The notes below the pieces were generated by a model. That model was not told where the DNA came from, searched no databases, and saw only the letters and a list, made by a program, of their open reading frames with translations. This document shows positions 9,551 to 16,238 of a stretch of DNA of 64,000 nt, one piece after another. The translations under genes were made by a program, and so were the position numbers. Source of the DNA: an uncultured Polycyclovorans sp. (GTDB taxonomy: Bacteria > Pseudomonadota > Gammaproteobacteria > Nevskiales > Nevskiaceae); the NCBI GenBank assembly GCA_936928855.1, contig CAKZHZ010000053.1, positions 39,401-103,400 on the forward strand. Direction: 5' to 3'. Every line of letters begins with the position of its first letter. The stretch's first letter is position 1.

Positions 9551-9585
9551 TGTCCGAAGAAACCGGGATGCCTCAGTCAGACCCC
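9551..9585 (-). repeat. IS3 terminal inverted repeat (orfA side)
   Basis: Read on the minus strand it starts GGGGTCTGACTGAGG and ends TTCGGACA, pairing with 8315-8349 with five mismatches. It lies upstream of orfA, so it should also contain or flank the transposase promoter. Confidence 0.8.
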
Positions 9586-9638
9586 GTAGCCCCGACTTCA
9601 TGGTTTGGTTGCCTCCAAGAATCCCAAGGATTTCGAGC

Positions 9639-10382
9639 ATGACGCTCCAATTCGCCGAACTGGATGCCCTCATTGAGACGTTGATGCCCTTCCGTGGCGG
9701 CGAGCCGTTGTTCGCGCTAGATGAGAAGGTGACAGGTGTGTTGATGTTGCTCGGAGCGGCGGTTGCTTTGGTGGGCGCAAAGCTGATTCCGATGCCGTTG
9801 GGTGGTTGGGTTGTACTCCTCGGGCTCGTGGTCGAGTTGTCTGCCGGTTTGTGGATGATCTGGCTGTCGGCAAGACGTGAGCCCATGTCCTTCAAGGCCA
9901 ATCGCACGCTGTTCGCGGCAGAGCTGGACCAGGACTTCGTGTCGCACGGCAAGATTGTGGCGTGGCTGACGACGTTTCCACGATCCGAACTGGAGGCGCG
10001 CCGTCACTATGTCGAGCAGCGTCGCGCCACGCTCGATCAGCGGCTGGGTTTCCTGGTGGGCAGCCTGGATCGCCTGGGTGCACTGCCCTTGATTGCGGCG
10101 ATTTATCTTCAGGTGAAAGACGTGCGGTTCAATGCGCCGGCGGATATTGGGATCCTTCCCAGTCTGCTGGTGGTGGCGATGCTGATGCTCTACTGGGTGG
10201 GGGCCTTGTCGTTCAGCCTGAAGCTGCGGCTGACAGCGTACGAGCGCTATCTCGCTGACGCGATGGCTGTCTGTCCGGAGCCGGGCGATGACGACGCAGG
10301 CCGCGCGTTGTCGGCGGAGCCTTCCGACGACCTGCCGGACGTAGCAGTGGGGCTGACCGCGCCCGGCGTGTCGGTCCCTTAG
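9639..10382 (+). CDS. Hypothetical membrane protein
   Basis: 247 residues from ATG 9639, which has an AAGGA ribosome binding site 8 bases upstream; an earlier ATG at 9600 lacks one and sits only 15 bases from the IS end. Hydrophobic segments near residues 30-50, 53-78 and 165-200 suggest three or four membrane passes, with an Arg/Glu-rich cytoplasmic loop (SELEARRHYVEQRRATLDQR) between the second and third. The C-terminal 45 residues are acidic and probably disordered. I do not recognise the family. The promoter may have been displaced or supplied by the adjacent IS element. Confidence 0.7.
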   Translation: MTLQFAELDALIETLMPFRGGEPLFALDEKVTGVLMLLGAAVALVGAKLIPMPLGGWVVLLGLVVELSAGLWMIWLSARREPMSFKANRTLFAAELDQDFVSHGKIVAWLTTFPRSELEARRHYVEQRRATLDQRLGFLVGSLDRLGALPLIAAIYLQVKDVRFNAPADIGILPSLLVVAMLMLYWVGALSFSLKLRLTAYERYLADAMAVCPEPGDDDAGRALSAEPSDDLPDVAVGLTAPGVSVP

Positions 10383-10570
10383 CGGTCGGCCTCACGCGCT
10401 GTTTCCGAAACCCGCTGCGCCAACAGGGCGAGGTGCTCCAGGTACTCCCCGTCTCTGCGTGCACGTCCGTTCTCGATGGCGGCCATCAGCAGGTCGCGTA
10501 GTCGGACGAGGTGGTAGGGGCCGGGGATGGCGAGGTTCTGTGCTCCGTGCGGGGGATTCGGCGACTCCAT
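10379..10570 (-). CDS. Small hypothetical protein
   Basis: 63 residues, convergent with the membrane-protein gene (stop codons overlap by 4 bases) and divergent from the XRE gene. The central part LRDLLMAAIENGRARRDGEYLEHLALLAQRV looks like two amphipathic helices. No strong ribosome binding site is visible. It could be a genuine small partner of the divergent regulator or a chance frame; codon use is compatible with coding. Confidence 0.45.
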   Translation of the reverse strand: MESPNPPHGAQNLAIPGPYHLVRLRDLLMAAIENGRARRDGEYLEHLALLAQRVSETAREADR

Positions 10571-10590
10571 GTCGGGCTCGGTCGGGATGG

Positions 10591-10606
10591 CGATATAACT
10601 TATAGT
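10591..10606 (+). promoter_or_regulatory. C-box-like operator / promoter of the XRE gene
   Basis: AT-rich island CGATATAACTTATAGT in GC-rich surroundings. It holds the palindrome TATAACTTATA (10594-10604) and the string AACTTATAGTC, close to the GACT-N3-AGTC boxes bound by restriction-modification controller proteins. TATAGT at 10601-10606 could be the -10 element, about 40 bases before the XRE start. A second downstream box is not evident. Confidence 0.4.
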
Positions 10607-10646
10607 CTATTCAATCCCTGTGGGCAAGCCGTGATGCTCAATAGCT

Positions 10647-10877
10647 ATGTCCACGCCTCCTTGTCCCGCGCCGTTGTTGCGCGACCATCTCGCGCGCAAT
10701 GTACGGGCGGCTCGCGTGCGTGCGGGCATGACCCAGGAGCAGCTGGCTGAGCGCAGCGGGCTCCATCAGACGTATTTGAGTGATGTGGAGCGCGGCAAGC
10801 GGAATGTCACGTTGGATGTGGTGGAGCGTTTGGCGGCCGCGCTGGAGGTGCCGCCGCTCGCCCTGCTATCGGGCTGA
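10647..10877 (+). CDS. XRE-family regulator, controller-protein-like
   Basis: 76 residues consisting almost entirely of one HTH_3/XRE domain: helices around MTQEQLAERSGLHQTYLSDVERGKRNVTL with the typical R/ERG motif, followed by VVERLAAALEVPPLALL. Small size, the H-TYLS-VERG pattern and an operator-like sequence in front resemble the C (controller) proteins of type II restriction-modification systems, which activate the endonuclease gene and autoregulate. The next gene, 21 bases downstream, encodes a PD-(D/E)XK-type protein, consistent with that idea. No Shine-Dalgarno sequence is evident. A generic XRE repressor remains possible. Confidence 0.85.
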   Translation: MSTPPCPAPLLRDHLARNVRAARVRAGMTQEQLAERSGLHQTYLSDVERGKRNVTLDVVERLAAALEVPPLALLSG

Positions 10878-10898
10878 GCGTCGCGAAGGCCTGCGCTC

Positions 10899-11594
10899 GT
10901 GCTGAAGCGGGTACATCTGCGGCGGCTGCGCAAGCTGTATCGCTCGGCCGGCTGGCCGAGCCTGGATGCCATCGAGATCGATCTGTTGGCGGCGGGGATG
11001 ATTGAACGTGTGCTGCCGGCGGGGCGCCCGGAATATCTGCGGCTGACCGATGCCGGCATTCAGGCGCTGGCGGTCAACCGTGAGCAGAACCAGTCGGCGC
11101 TGGATGCCCACGAGGCGCTGGTGCAGCAGGTGGCACATTACCTCATCGACCAGGGCCGCATCGTCTATGTGGGGTTGGGCCTGCTGAGCAAGCCGGGGGC
11201 GCAGTGGCAGCATCCGCGACCGGATGTGTTCTCGATCCGTCGGACCAGCCAGGAGGCCTATCTGGAGCCGATGATTCACGAGATCAAGGTGAAGCGGGCG
11301 GACCTGTTGGCGGACCTGCGCAAGCCGGAGAAACATCAGGCGTATCTGGCGGCGGCGGGCTGCTGCAGTTATGTGCTGGCGGAGGGGATCGGCACGGCGG
11401 ACGATGTGCCGGCCGCCTGTGGGGTGATGATGGCGGGCGGCGACGGGCTCACCGCGCTGCGGCCGGCACCGGCGGCAGCGGATTTCCGGCTCGGGTTTCC
11501 CACCTGGATGACACTGGCCAAGGCCACGCCGTTCCGCCTGGAGCGCGAGGGAGGCACGGCGCAGCTGGGCGAGGGGTTGGACCCGGAGGACTGA
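10899..11594 (+). CDS. Winged-helix / PD-(D/E)XK nuclease-like protein
   Basis: 231 residues from a GTG start preceded by GAAGG. Residues about 5-58 look like a winged helix (LRRLRKLYRSAGWP ... YLRLTDAGIQAL). The central domain has a nuclease signature: RPDVF with D109, then HEIKVKRADL with E128 and K130, followed by a helix KPEKHQAYLAAAG and a strand CCSYVLAEG. This PD-x18-E-x-K spacing is the PD-(D/E)XK endonuclease core found in restriction enzymes, Holliday-junction resolvases and MmcB-like repair proteins. Probably cotranscribed with the upstream XRE gene. Function (restriction, repair or defence) is inferred; no methyltransferase gene is seen nearby. Confidence 0.75.
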   Translation: MLKRVHLRRLRKLYRSAGWPSLDAIEIDLLAAGMIERVLPAGRPEYLRLTDAGIQALAVNREQNQSALDAHEALVQQVAHYLIDQGRIVYVGLGLLSKPGAQWQHPRPDVFSIRRTSQEAYLEPMIHEIKVKRADLLADLRKPEKHQAYLAAAGCCSYVLAEGIGTADDVPAACGVMMAGGDGLTALRPAPAAADFRLGFPTWMTLAKATPFRLEREGGTAQLGEGLDPED

Positions 11595-11675
11595 GGCGAC
11601 CGCCACAGGGTCGGGCATCCGTCAACAATAAGTCAGATTTTGGTCAGGATTTGTGGGGCGCCGCCTGCCAGGCTG

Positions 11676-11696
11676 AGGCCATCGTTCTGATGGCCT
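11676..11696 (+). promoter_or_regulatory. Hairpin in front of lipoprotein start
   Basis: Perfect 8-bp stem AGGCCATC / GATGGCCT with a 5-base loop, followed by GTTTCC and the ATG at 11703. It covers the place where a ribosome binding site should be, and none is visible. It may be a translation-control structure or a weak terminator of the upstream gene. Confidence 0.4.
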
Positions 11697-11702
11697 GTTT
11701 CC

Positions 11703-14501
11703 ATGAAAACCGCACTGGCACCGTTGGCACTTGCCGGGCTGATATTGGCCCTCGCGGGTTGCAGCTCGTCGTCTTCTTCCGACGGCGGGCCCGGCCCGGG
11801 GGCGACGCCCAGCCCCAGCCCCGGACTGACCCCCAGCCCGTCCAGCAGTCCGACCCCCTCTCCGCTGCCGTCGCCCAGCGTGTCGCCGACGCCGTCGCCT
11901 TCACCCACGGTCGTCCCCAGTCCCAGTCCGACGCCCATGCCGACTGCCTCTCCGTCACCCAGCCCGTCCCCTTCGCCCAGCCCCACACCCCCGCCGGGCC
12001 CGGTGGCGCGGGTGGTGATCGAGCAGACGGGGCTGCTGTTCACGCAGGCTGAGCAGACCCGCCAGTTGACGGCGCGGGTGTTGGATGCGGATGGCGCGGT
12101 GGTGTCGCGGGCGGTGACCTGGACGGCGAGTGATCCGCTGGACATCGCGGTGGACGCCACGGGGCTGGCGCGCGCGGTCAGCGGCAGCGGTTCCAGTCAG
12201 ATCATGGCCGAGGTGGACGGGGTGCGTTCCGCGCCGCTGCTGGCGGTGGTGACGGCGGTGGCGCCGGGCACGGTGCTGGTGGACGACGCGCAGGTGCTGC
12301 GCGGGCCGGTGGAAACGGTGCCGGACGCCGAGCCGCTGTTCGAGAACACCTATACCGTCATCCTCAGCGGTCCGCCGCCGGCGCTGGACAGCCTGCTGGT
12401 GGGCACCGGGTCGGTGCCGGTGGCGGGGCGGGTGGTGAACACGGAGGTGGTCGGCGAGGGGGTGCTGGTCACGCTCACCCTGGTGCCGGTCAGCACGCTG
12501 TTCCCGTCGCTGGAGATCAACCAGGTGATCGATCTGTCCGATGTGCCGGTGGAGATTCCGCCGGCCATCGCGGAGGACTTTGCCGTGGTGCGCGAGGGGG
12601 ATCGGCTGATCTTCACCTCACGGCCGGAACCGGAACCCGTGGGGGTTGCGGCGAAGGCCGCGGTGCCGGTGGGCACACGGGTGGTGCAGAACAATTGCGA
12701 GGTGGAAAGCCCCACCTTTACCGGTGAGAACCCGCCCATCACTTTCGCCAGGCCGCTGGTGTTCGACATCGCCATCAAGCCCTCGGTGGACCTGCTGTTC
12801 ACCAGCAGTCGCGGCTTCGAGCGGCTGGTGGTCAACGCCGAGCCCACCTTCAACCTGGAGGCCGAGCCCAAGCTGGTGCTGGCGCTGGACGGCAAGATCG
12901 GTTGCAAGTTCGAGCTGTTCCTCATCCCCATTCCGGTGGGCGGGCCGATTGCCCTGGTGCTGGGCGGCGTCATCCCGGTGGGGGTGGGTGCGGAGCTGGC
13001 CGGCAAGCTGACGGTGGCGGAGGCTTCGGTGGCGGTGAAGACCACGGTGCGCAACACGATCGCGGCGGGCCTGGACTGCGCCAGCGGCTGCGGGCTGGTG
13101 CAATCCTTCGGCGAGTTCGATGTCAGCAGCGAGGTGACGGTGAACGCGCCGGGGCTGGAGGACCAGCGCTTCGAGCCCGCCTTCGAGCTGTTCGGCTATG
13201 CCGAGGCGGCCATCGGCAATCGCTTTCTCAAGTCGCTGCGCTTCACCGCGGTGGAGGCCAAGGCGGGTGCGAAGCTGTCGGGCAACTTCGCGCTCAAGAT
13301 CGCGCAGATTCTCGCCAAGGATTACCGCTCCAGCTACGACCTCAAGCTGGCCGCCGGCATCAAGCCGGGCAAGGACATCGCCTCCGCACTGAAGATGCTC
13401 GGCCACAGTGCATTGGGCGAGGACGGGCTGTCCATCGACACCACCCTGGCCACGTCGCCGGCCGGCAGCCTCACCGCCGACCGCGCCAGCTTCCGGCCCG
13501 GGGATGATCTCAACTTCACGGTCAGCCTGGACCCGCAGAAGTCCACCTTTCTCGGCAAGTTCAATGTGGGCGAAGTGTTGATCGTGCATCAGCGTTCGGA
13601 CACCAATGTCAGCATCGTCGGGCGCCGGCCCGGCGTGCCGGGCCAGCACGTCTACGACTTCGCCTTCACCGCCACCGAAAGCGGCACGGCCGACCAGTTC
13701 TTCGCCTTCGTCATCACCGAGCTGGCGCCGCTGGAGTTGCTGGCGCTGGAGCTGGGTCAGGCGCAGGGGCCGGCGCAGGCAGTGATGCGGCGCATGCAGA
13801 CCGAGGGCGCCAGTGTCATCACCAACAGCAGCGATCAACTGGTGGCCAACGAACGCACCGTGCGCGAATCTGATCCGGCGGCCTTCCTGCCCGCTTATCG
13901 CGCAGACGCCGGACCGGTCGCCACGGGTGACGCGCGCGCGGCGGCGGCCAGCGTCCTCTCCGCCAACCTCGACGCAAGCGGCGGCTTCTCGTCCCTGCAG
14001 ATGCAGTGCACGGTGCAGGCCGAGGTGGGTCGGCCAGAGGACAATCCTCTCGCGGGCGCCGTATCGACGGCCTTTGCCGTGTTCGAGGTGCCGGAGGCCA
14101 GTCCGCAGCCGGGCGCCTCCCCAGCCCCCGGCCCGGTGCCGTACACGCTGCGGCCGCCGGCGCGCTTCCAGCATGGTGAGGGTGTGGGCGGTGGCCTCGT
14201 CTTTGTGCTGCTGTACCGGGGGGAGGCGGCTGAGCTGCAGCTGCCGCCCCCCGGAGGCACCATTCTGGAAGACTCCGGTCAGGCCACTGTCGTGATCGAC
14301 CCCGAGGCGCCCGGCGTGTTGTTCCTTGGGGCCCCGGGGGCCACGGGTGTCCGAGGAAGTCCCACCGGTGCATTGACGCCAGGCCGCTACGTGATGTTTC
14401 AACTCTGCGCCGGCACGGCCATCGATCAACCCAGTGAGGGCGGCAGCGTCGACTACGACAGCGGCTTCGGGCTGGACCTCGGGGCGCCAGCGCCGCCGTG
14501 A
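11703..14501 (+). CDS. Large surface lipoprotein with Ig-like domain
   Basis: 932 residues. The signal sequence MKTALAPLALAGLILALAGC ends in a lipobox with Cys20, followed by a Ser run and a Pro/Ser/Thr stalk to about residue 100 built from PSPS-type repeats. Residues about 100-185 resemble a BIG2 bacterial Ig-like domain (RQLTARVLDADGAVV, VTWTASDP). The remaining ~750 residues are rich in beta-strand patterns and contain four scattered Cys residues; I do not recognise a family there. The likely place is the outer membrane, outward facing. It lies alone on its strand after the nuclease gene and converges on the ferredoxin gene. A long frame antisense to it is a GC-rich artefact. Confidence 0.85.
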   Translation: MKTALAPLALAGLILALAGCSSSSSSDGGPGPGATPSPSPGLTPSPSSSPTPSPLPSPSVSPTPSPSPTVVPSPSPTPMPTASPSPSPSPSPSPTPPPGPVARVVIEQTGLLFTQAEQTRQLTARVLDADGAVVSRAVTWTASDPLDIAVDATGLARAVSGSGSSQIMAEVDGVRSAPLLAVVTAVAPGTVLVDDAQVLRGPVETVPDAEPLFENTYTVILSGPPPALDSLLVGTGSVPVAGRVVNTEVVGEGVLVTLTLVPVSTLFPSLEINQVIDLSDVPVEIPPAIAEDFAVVREGDRLIFTSRPEPEPVGVAAKAAVPVGTRVVQNNCEVESPTFTGENPPITFARPLVFDIAIKPSVDLLFTSSRGFERLVVNAEPTFNLEAEPKLVLALDGKIGCKFELFLIPIPVGGPIALVLGGVIPVGVGAELAGKLTVAEASVAVKTTVRNTIAAGLDCASGCGLVQSFGEFDVSSEVTVNAPGLEDQRFEPAFELFGYAEAAIGNRFLKSLRFTAVEAKAGAKLSGNFALKIAQILAKDYRSSYDLKLAAGIKPGKDIASALKMLGHSALGEDGLSIDTTLATSPAGSLTADRASFRPGDDLNFTVSLDPQKSTFLGKFNVGEVLIVHQRSDTNVSIVGRRPGVPGQHVYDFAFTATESGTADQFFAFVITELAPLELLALELGQAQGPAQAVMRRMQTEGASVITNSSDQLVANERTVRESDPAAFLPAYRADAGPVATGDARAAAASVLSANLDASGGFSSLQMQCTVQAEVGRPEDNPLAGAVSTAFAVFEVPEASPQPGASPAPGPVPYTLRPPARFQHGEGVGGGLVFVLLYRGEAAELQLPPPGGTILEDSGQATVVIDPEAPGVLFLGAPGATGVRGSPTGALTPGRYVMFQLCAGTAIDQPSEGGSVDYDSGFGLDLGAPAPP

Positions 14502-14520
14502 GGCCCGTCGCCGTGCGGGA

Positions 14521-14841
14521 TCAGTGCTGCCCGGCGGGCGTATGCAGCACCAGTCCCTCCAGTGCCGCTGCGGCCTGGATCTGGCAGGCGAGGCGCGAGG
14601 TGGGGCGGCATTCGGCGGCCATGTCCAGCATGGCGCGCTCCATGTCGCTCATCGGTGGCAGCCGGTCCAGCCAGGTGGGTTCGACGTGAACATGGCAGGT
14701 GGCGCAGGCGCAGGCCCCGCCGCAGTCTCCATCAATGCCGGGCACCAGGTTCTGGATGGCCGCCTCCATCAGTGACAGGCCGTCTTCCACCTCGATGTCG
14801 CGCGGGGTGCCGTTGTGTTCGATGTAGGTGATCTTGGTCAT
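14521..14841 (-). CDS. [2Fe-2S] ferredoxin of the CYP153 system
   Basis: 106 residues, adrenodoxin/putidaredoxin type. Cluster ligands are Cys40, Cys46, Cys49 (DCGGACACATCHVHV) and Cys86 (RLACQI), the same spacing as putidaredoxin; Cys44 is extra. It starts 12 bases after the P450 stop, so the two are cotranscribed, and it should hand electrons from an NAD(P)H-dependent ferredoxin reductase to the P450. No reductase gene follows; the operon ends here, converging on the lipoprotein gene. Confidence 0.93.
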   Translation of the reverse strand: MTKITYIEHNGTPRDIEVEDGLSLMEAAIQNLVPGIDGDCGGACACATCHVHVEPTWLDRLPPMSDMERAMLDMAAECRPTSRLACQIQAAAALEGLVLHTPAGQH

Positions 14842-14853
14842 GGCGTTTCTCGT

Positions 14854-16113
14854 TCAGGCGTGGATGCGAACCGGCAGGGTTTCGTAACCCTTGACGAAGG
14901 GCGACAGCACCCGGCGGGGGGCGCCGATCACTTCGATCTGGCCGGCGCGCGGCCAGCGTTCCAGCAGCGCTTCCCAGAGGATGCGCAGCTGCAGTTCCGC
15001 CAGACGGTTGCCGACGCAGCGGTGAATGCCGAAGCCGAACGAGAGGTGATGACGGGGGCGGGCGCGGTCAATGATGAAGGCGTCCGGGTTGTCGATGGCG
15101 CGCTCGTCGCGGTTGCCCGAGACGTACCACATCACCACCTTGTCGCCCTTGCGGATCTGCTGGCCGCCGAGCACGGTGTCCTGGGTGGCGGTGCGCCGCA
15201 TGTGTGCCAGCGGGGTCTGCCAGCGGATGATCTCGGGGATCAGCGAGGGGATCAGCTGGGGGTTGGTGCAGAGCTTGCGGTACTCCTCCGGATATTCGTT
15301 GAGCGCCAGCAGGCCGCCGCTCATGGAGTTGCGGGTGGTGTCGTTGCCGCCGACGATCAGCAGCAGCAGGTTGCCGAGAAACTCTTCCGGCGACATGTTC
15401 CGGGTGCTGTCGGCGTGCGCCATCATCGAGATGAGATCGTTGCCGGGCTCGGCGTTGACCCGCTCGTTCCAGAGCCGCGTCATGTACTCGGCAAGCTCGG
15501 TGAAAATCTCCATGCGGTGGGCTTCGGACTCGACGAGGCCGGCGCCGACCAGGGCTGTCGTCACGTCCGACCAGTAGCTGAGCTTGGCGCGGTCCTCCCA
15601 GGGAAAGTCGAACAGGGTGGCGAGCATCTGGGTGGTCAGGTTGATGGACACCCGCTCGACCCAGTCAAACGGTTCGTCCACCGGCAGCTGGTCCAGCGCC
15701 TCCGCCGTGCGCCGCCGGATCAGATGTTCCAGTTTGGCGAGGTTGTCCGGTGCCACGATGGGATTGACCGCCTTGCGCTGTTCGTCGTGCTTGGGCGGGT
15801 CCATGGCGATGAACATCGGCAGGCTGGCCGCCGCATTGGTGTCCATGATGGTGATGCCGCCATGGGCGGATTCGGACGAGAACAGCTGCGGGTGCGTCTC
15901 CACCTCCATGATGTCCTGGAAGCGGGTGACCGACCAGTACGCACCGAACAGGCTCTCGGCGCAGTAGTGCACGGGCGCTTCGTCGCGCAGGCGACGAAAG
16001 TAGGGCCAATGGCTGTCGGTGCGGAACAGTTCGGGATTGCTGACGTCGATCTGGTCCAGCGGCACGGCGTGAACATCGGGCGGTGCCGACTGTGGGGTGG
16101 CGGCTTGATTCAT
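14854..16113 (-). CDS. Cytochrome P450, CYP153-type alkane hydroxylase
   Basis: 419 residues, soluble class I P450. The I-helix oxygen-activation motif is VGGNDTTRNSMSGG, the K-helix carries EIIRW, and the heme loop HLSFGFGIHRCVGNRLAE places the axial cysteine at residue 366. These motifs match the CYP153 family, which performs terminal hydroxylation of medium-chain n-alkanes and related chains. Start ATG 16113 has GGAGG 8 bases upstream. The gene lies 125 bp downstream of a MalT/AlkS-type regulator and directly upstream of its ferredoxin. Substrate range cannot be read from sequence alone. Confidence 0.93.
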   Translation of the reverse strand: MNQAATPQSAPPDVHAVPLDQIDVSNPELFRTDSHWPYFRRLRDEAPVHYCAESLFGAYWSVTRFQDIMEVETHPQLFSSESAHGGITIMDTNAAASLPMFIAMDPPKHDEQRKAVNPIVAPDNLAKLEHLIRRRTAEALDQLPVDEPFDWVERVSINLTTQMLATLFDFPWEDRAKLSYWSDVTTALVGAGLVESEAHRMEIFTELAEYMTRLWNERVNAEPGNDLISMMAHADSTRNMSPEEFLGNLLLLIVGGNDTTRNSMSGGLLALNEYPEEYRKLCTNPQLIPSLIPEIIRWQTPLAHMRRTATQDTVLGGQQIRKGDKVVMWYVSGNRDERAIDNPDAFIIDRARPRHHLSFGFGIHRCVGNRLAELQLRILWEALLERWPRAGQIEVIGAPRRVLSPFVKGYETLPVRIHA

Positions 16114-16133
16114 CTGGCATCTCCTCCGGTTCT

Positions 16134-16166
16134 GGGCATCCGGTCATGGAAGTGCCGGACATGCCC
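16134..16166 (-). promoter_or_regulatory. Imperfect inverted repeat upstream of CYP153
   Basis: GGGCATCCGG (16134-16143) faces CCGGACATGCCC (16155-16166), an inverted repeat with one extra base in the second arm. It lies between 21 and 53 bases before the P450 start, in the likely leader or promoter. It could be an operator or an mRNA hairpin. Confidence 0.35.
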
Positions 16167-16197
16167 GGATTCTTCGCCGGGGGTGTGCCGGGGGTCA

Positions 16198-16209
16198 CCT
16201 AACCTTCGG
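16198..16209 (-). promoter_or_regulatory. Candidate regulator-binding motif upstream of CYP153
   Basis: CCTAACCTTCGG matches CCTAACTTTCG, found on the minus strand at 18931-18941 in front of the regulator gene, at 10 of 11 positions. It is 85-96 bases before the P450 start. Sharing by the regulator gene and its presumed target suggests a common operator; this is inference. Confidence 0.35.
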
Positions 16210-16238
16210 AAAGACTTTGCGCCTGAGTTGTCGCAGCG

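Larger units (their letters stand above)
8315..9585 (-). mobile_element. IS3-family insertion sequence, complete
   Basis: About 1.27 kb element with orfA and orfB on the minus strand, bounded by imperfect 35-bp inverted repeats (30 of 35 positions match): 8315-8349 and 9551-9585. An A7 frameshift site lies near the end of orfA. Both frames are intact and all three DDE residues are present, so it is probably functional. No short direct repeat is obvious in the bases immediately outside the inverted repeats (aatt on the left, gtag on the right), so the target duplication is lost or the true boundary differs by a few bases. It separates the toxin/immunity pair from the following membrane-protein gene. 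Confidence 0.85.

Noticed and set aside
11800..12000. Repeat-rich CCCAGCCCC / AGTCCG tract resembling a microsatellite
   Set aside because: It encodes the Pro/Ser stalk of the lipoprotein in frame, so coding explains it.
12618..14429. 603-residue open frame on the minus strand
   Set aside because: It is antisense to the large lipoprotein gene, has low-complexity Arg/Gly/His composition and no recognisable domain; a by-product of high GC.
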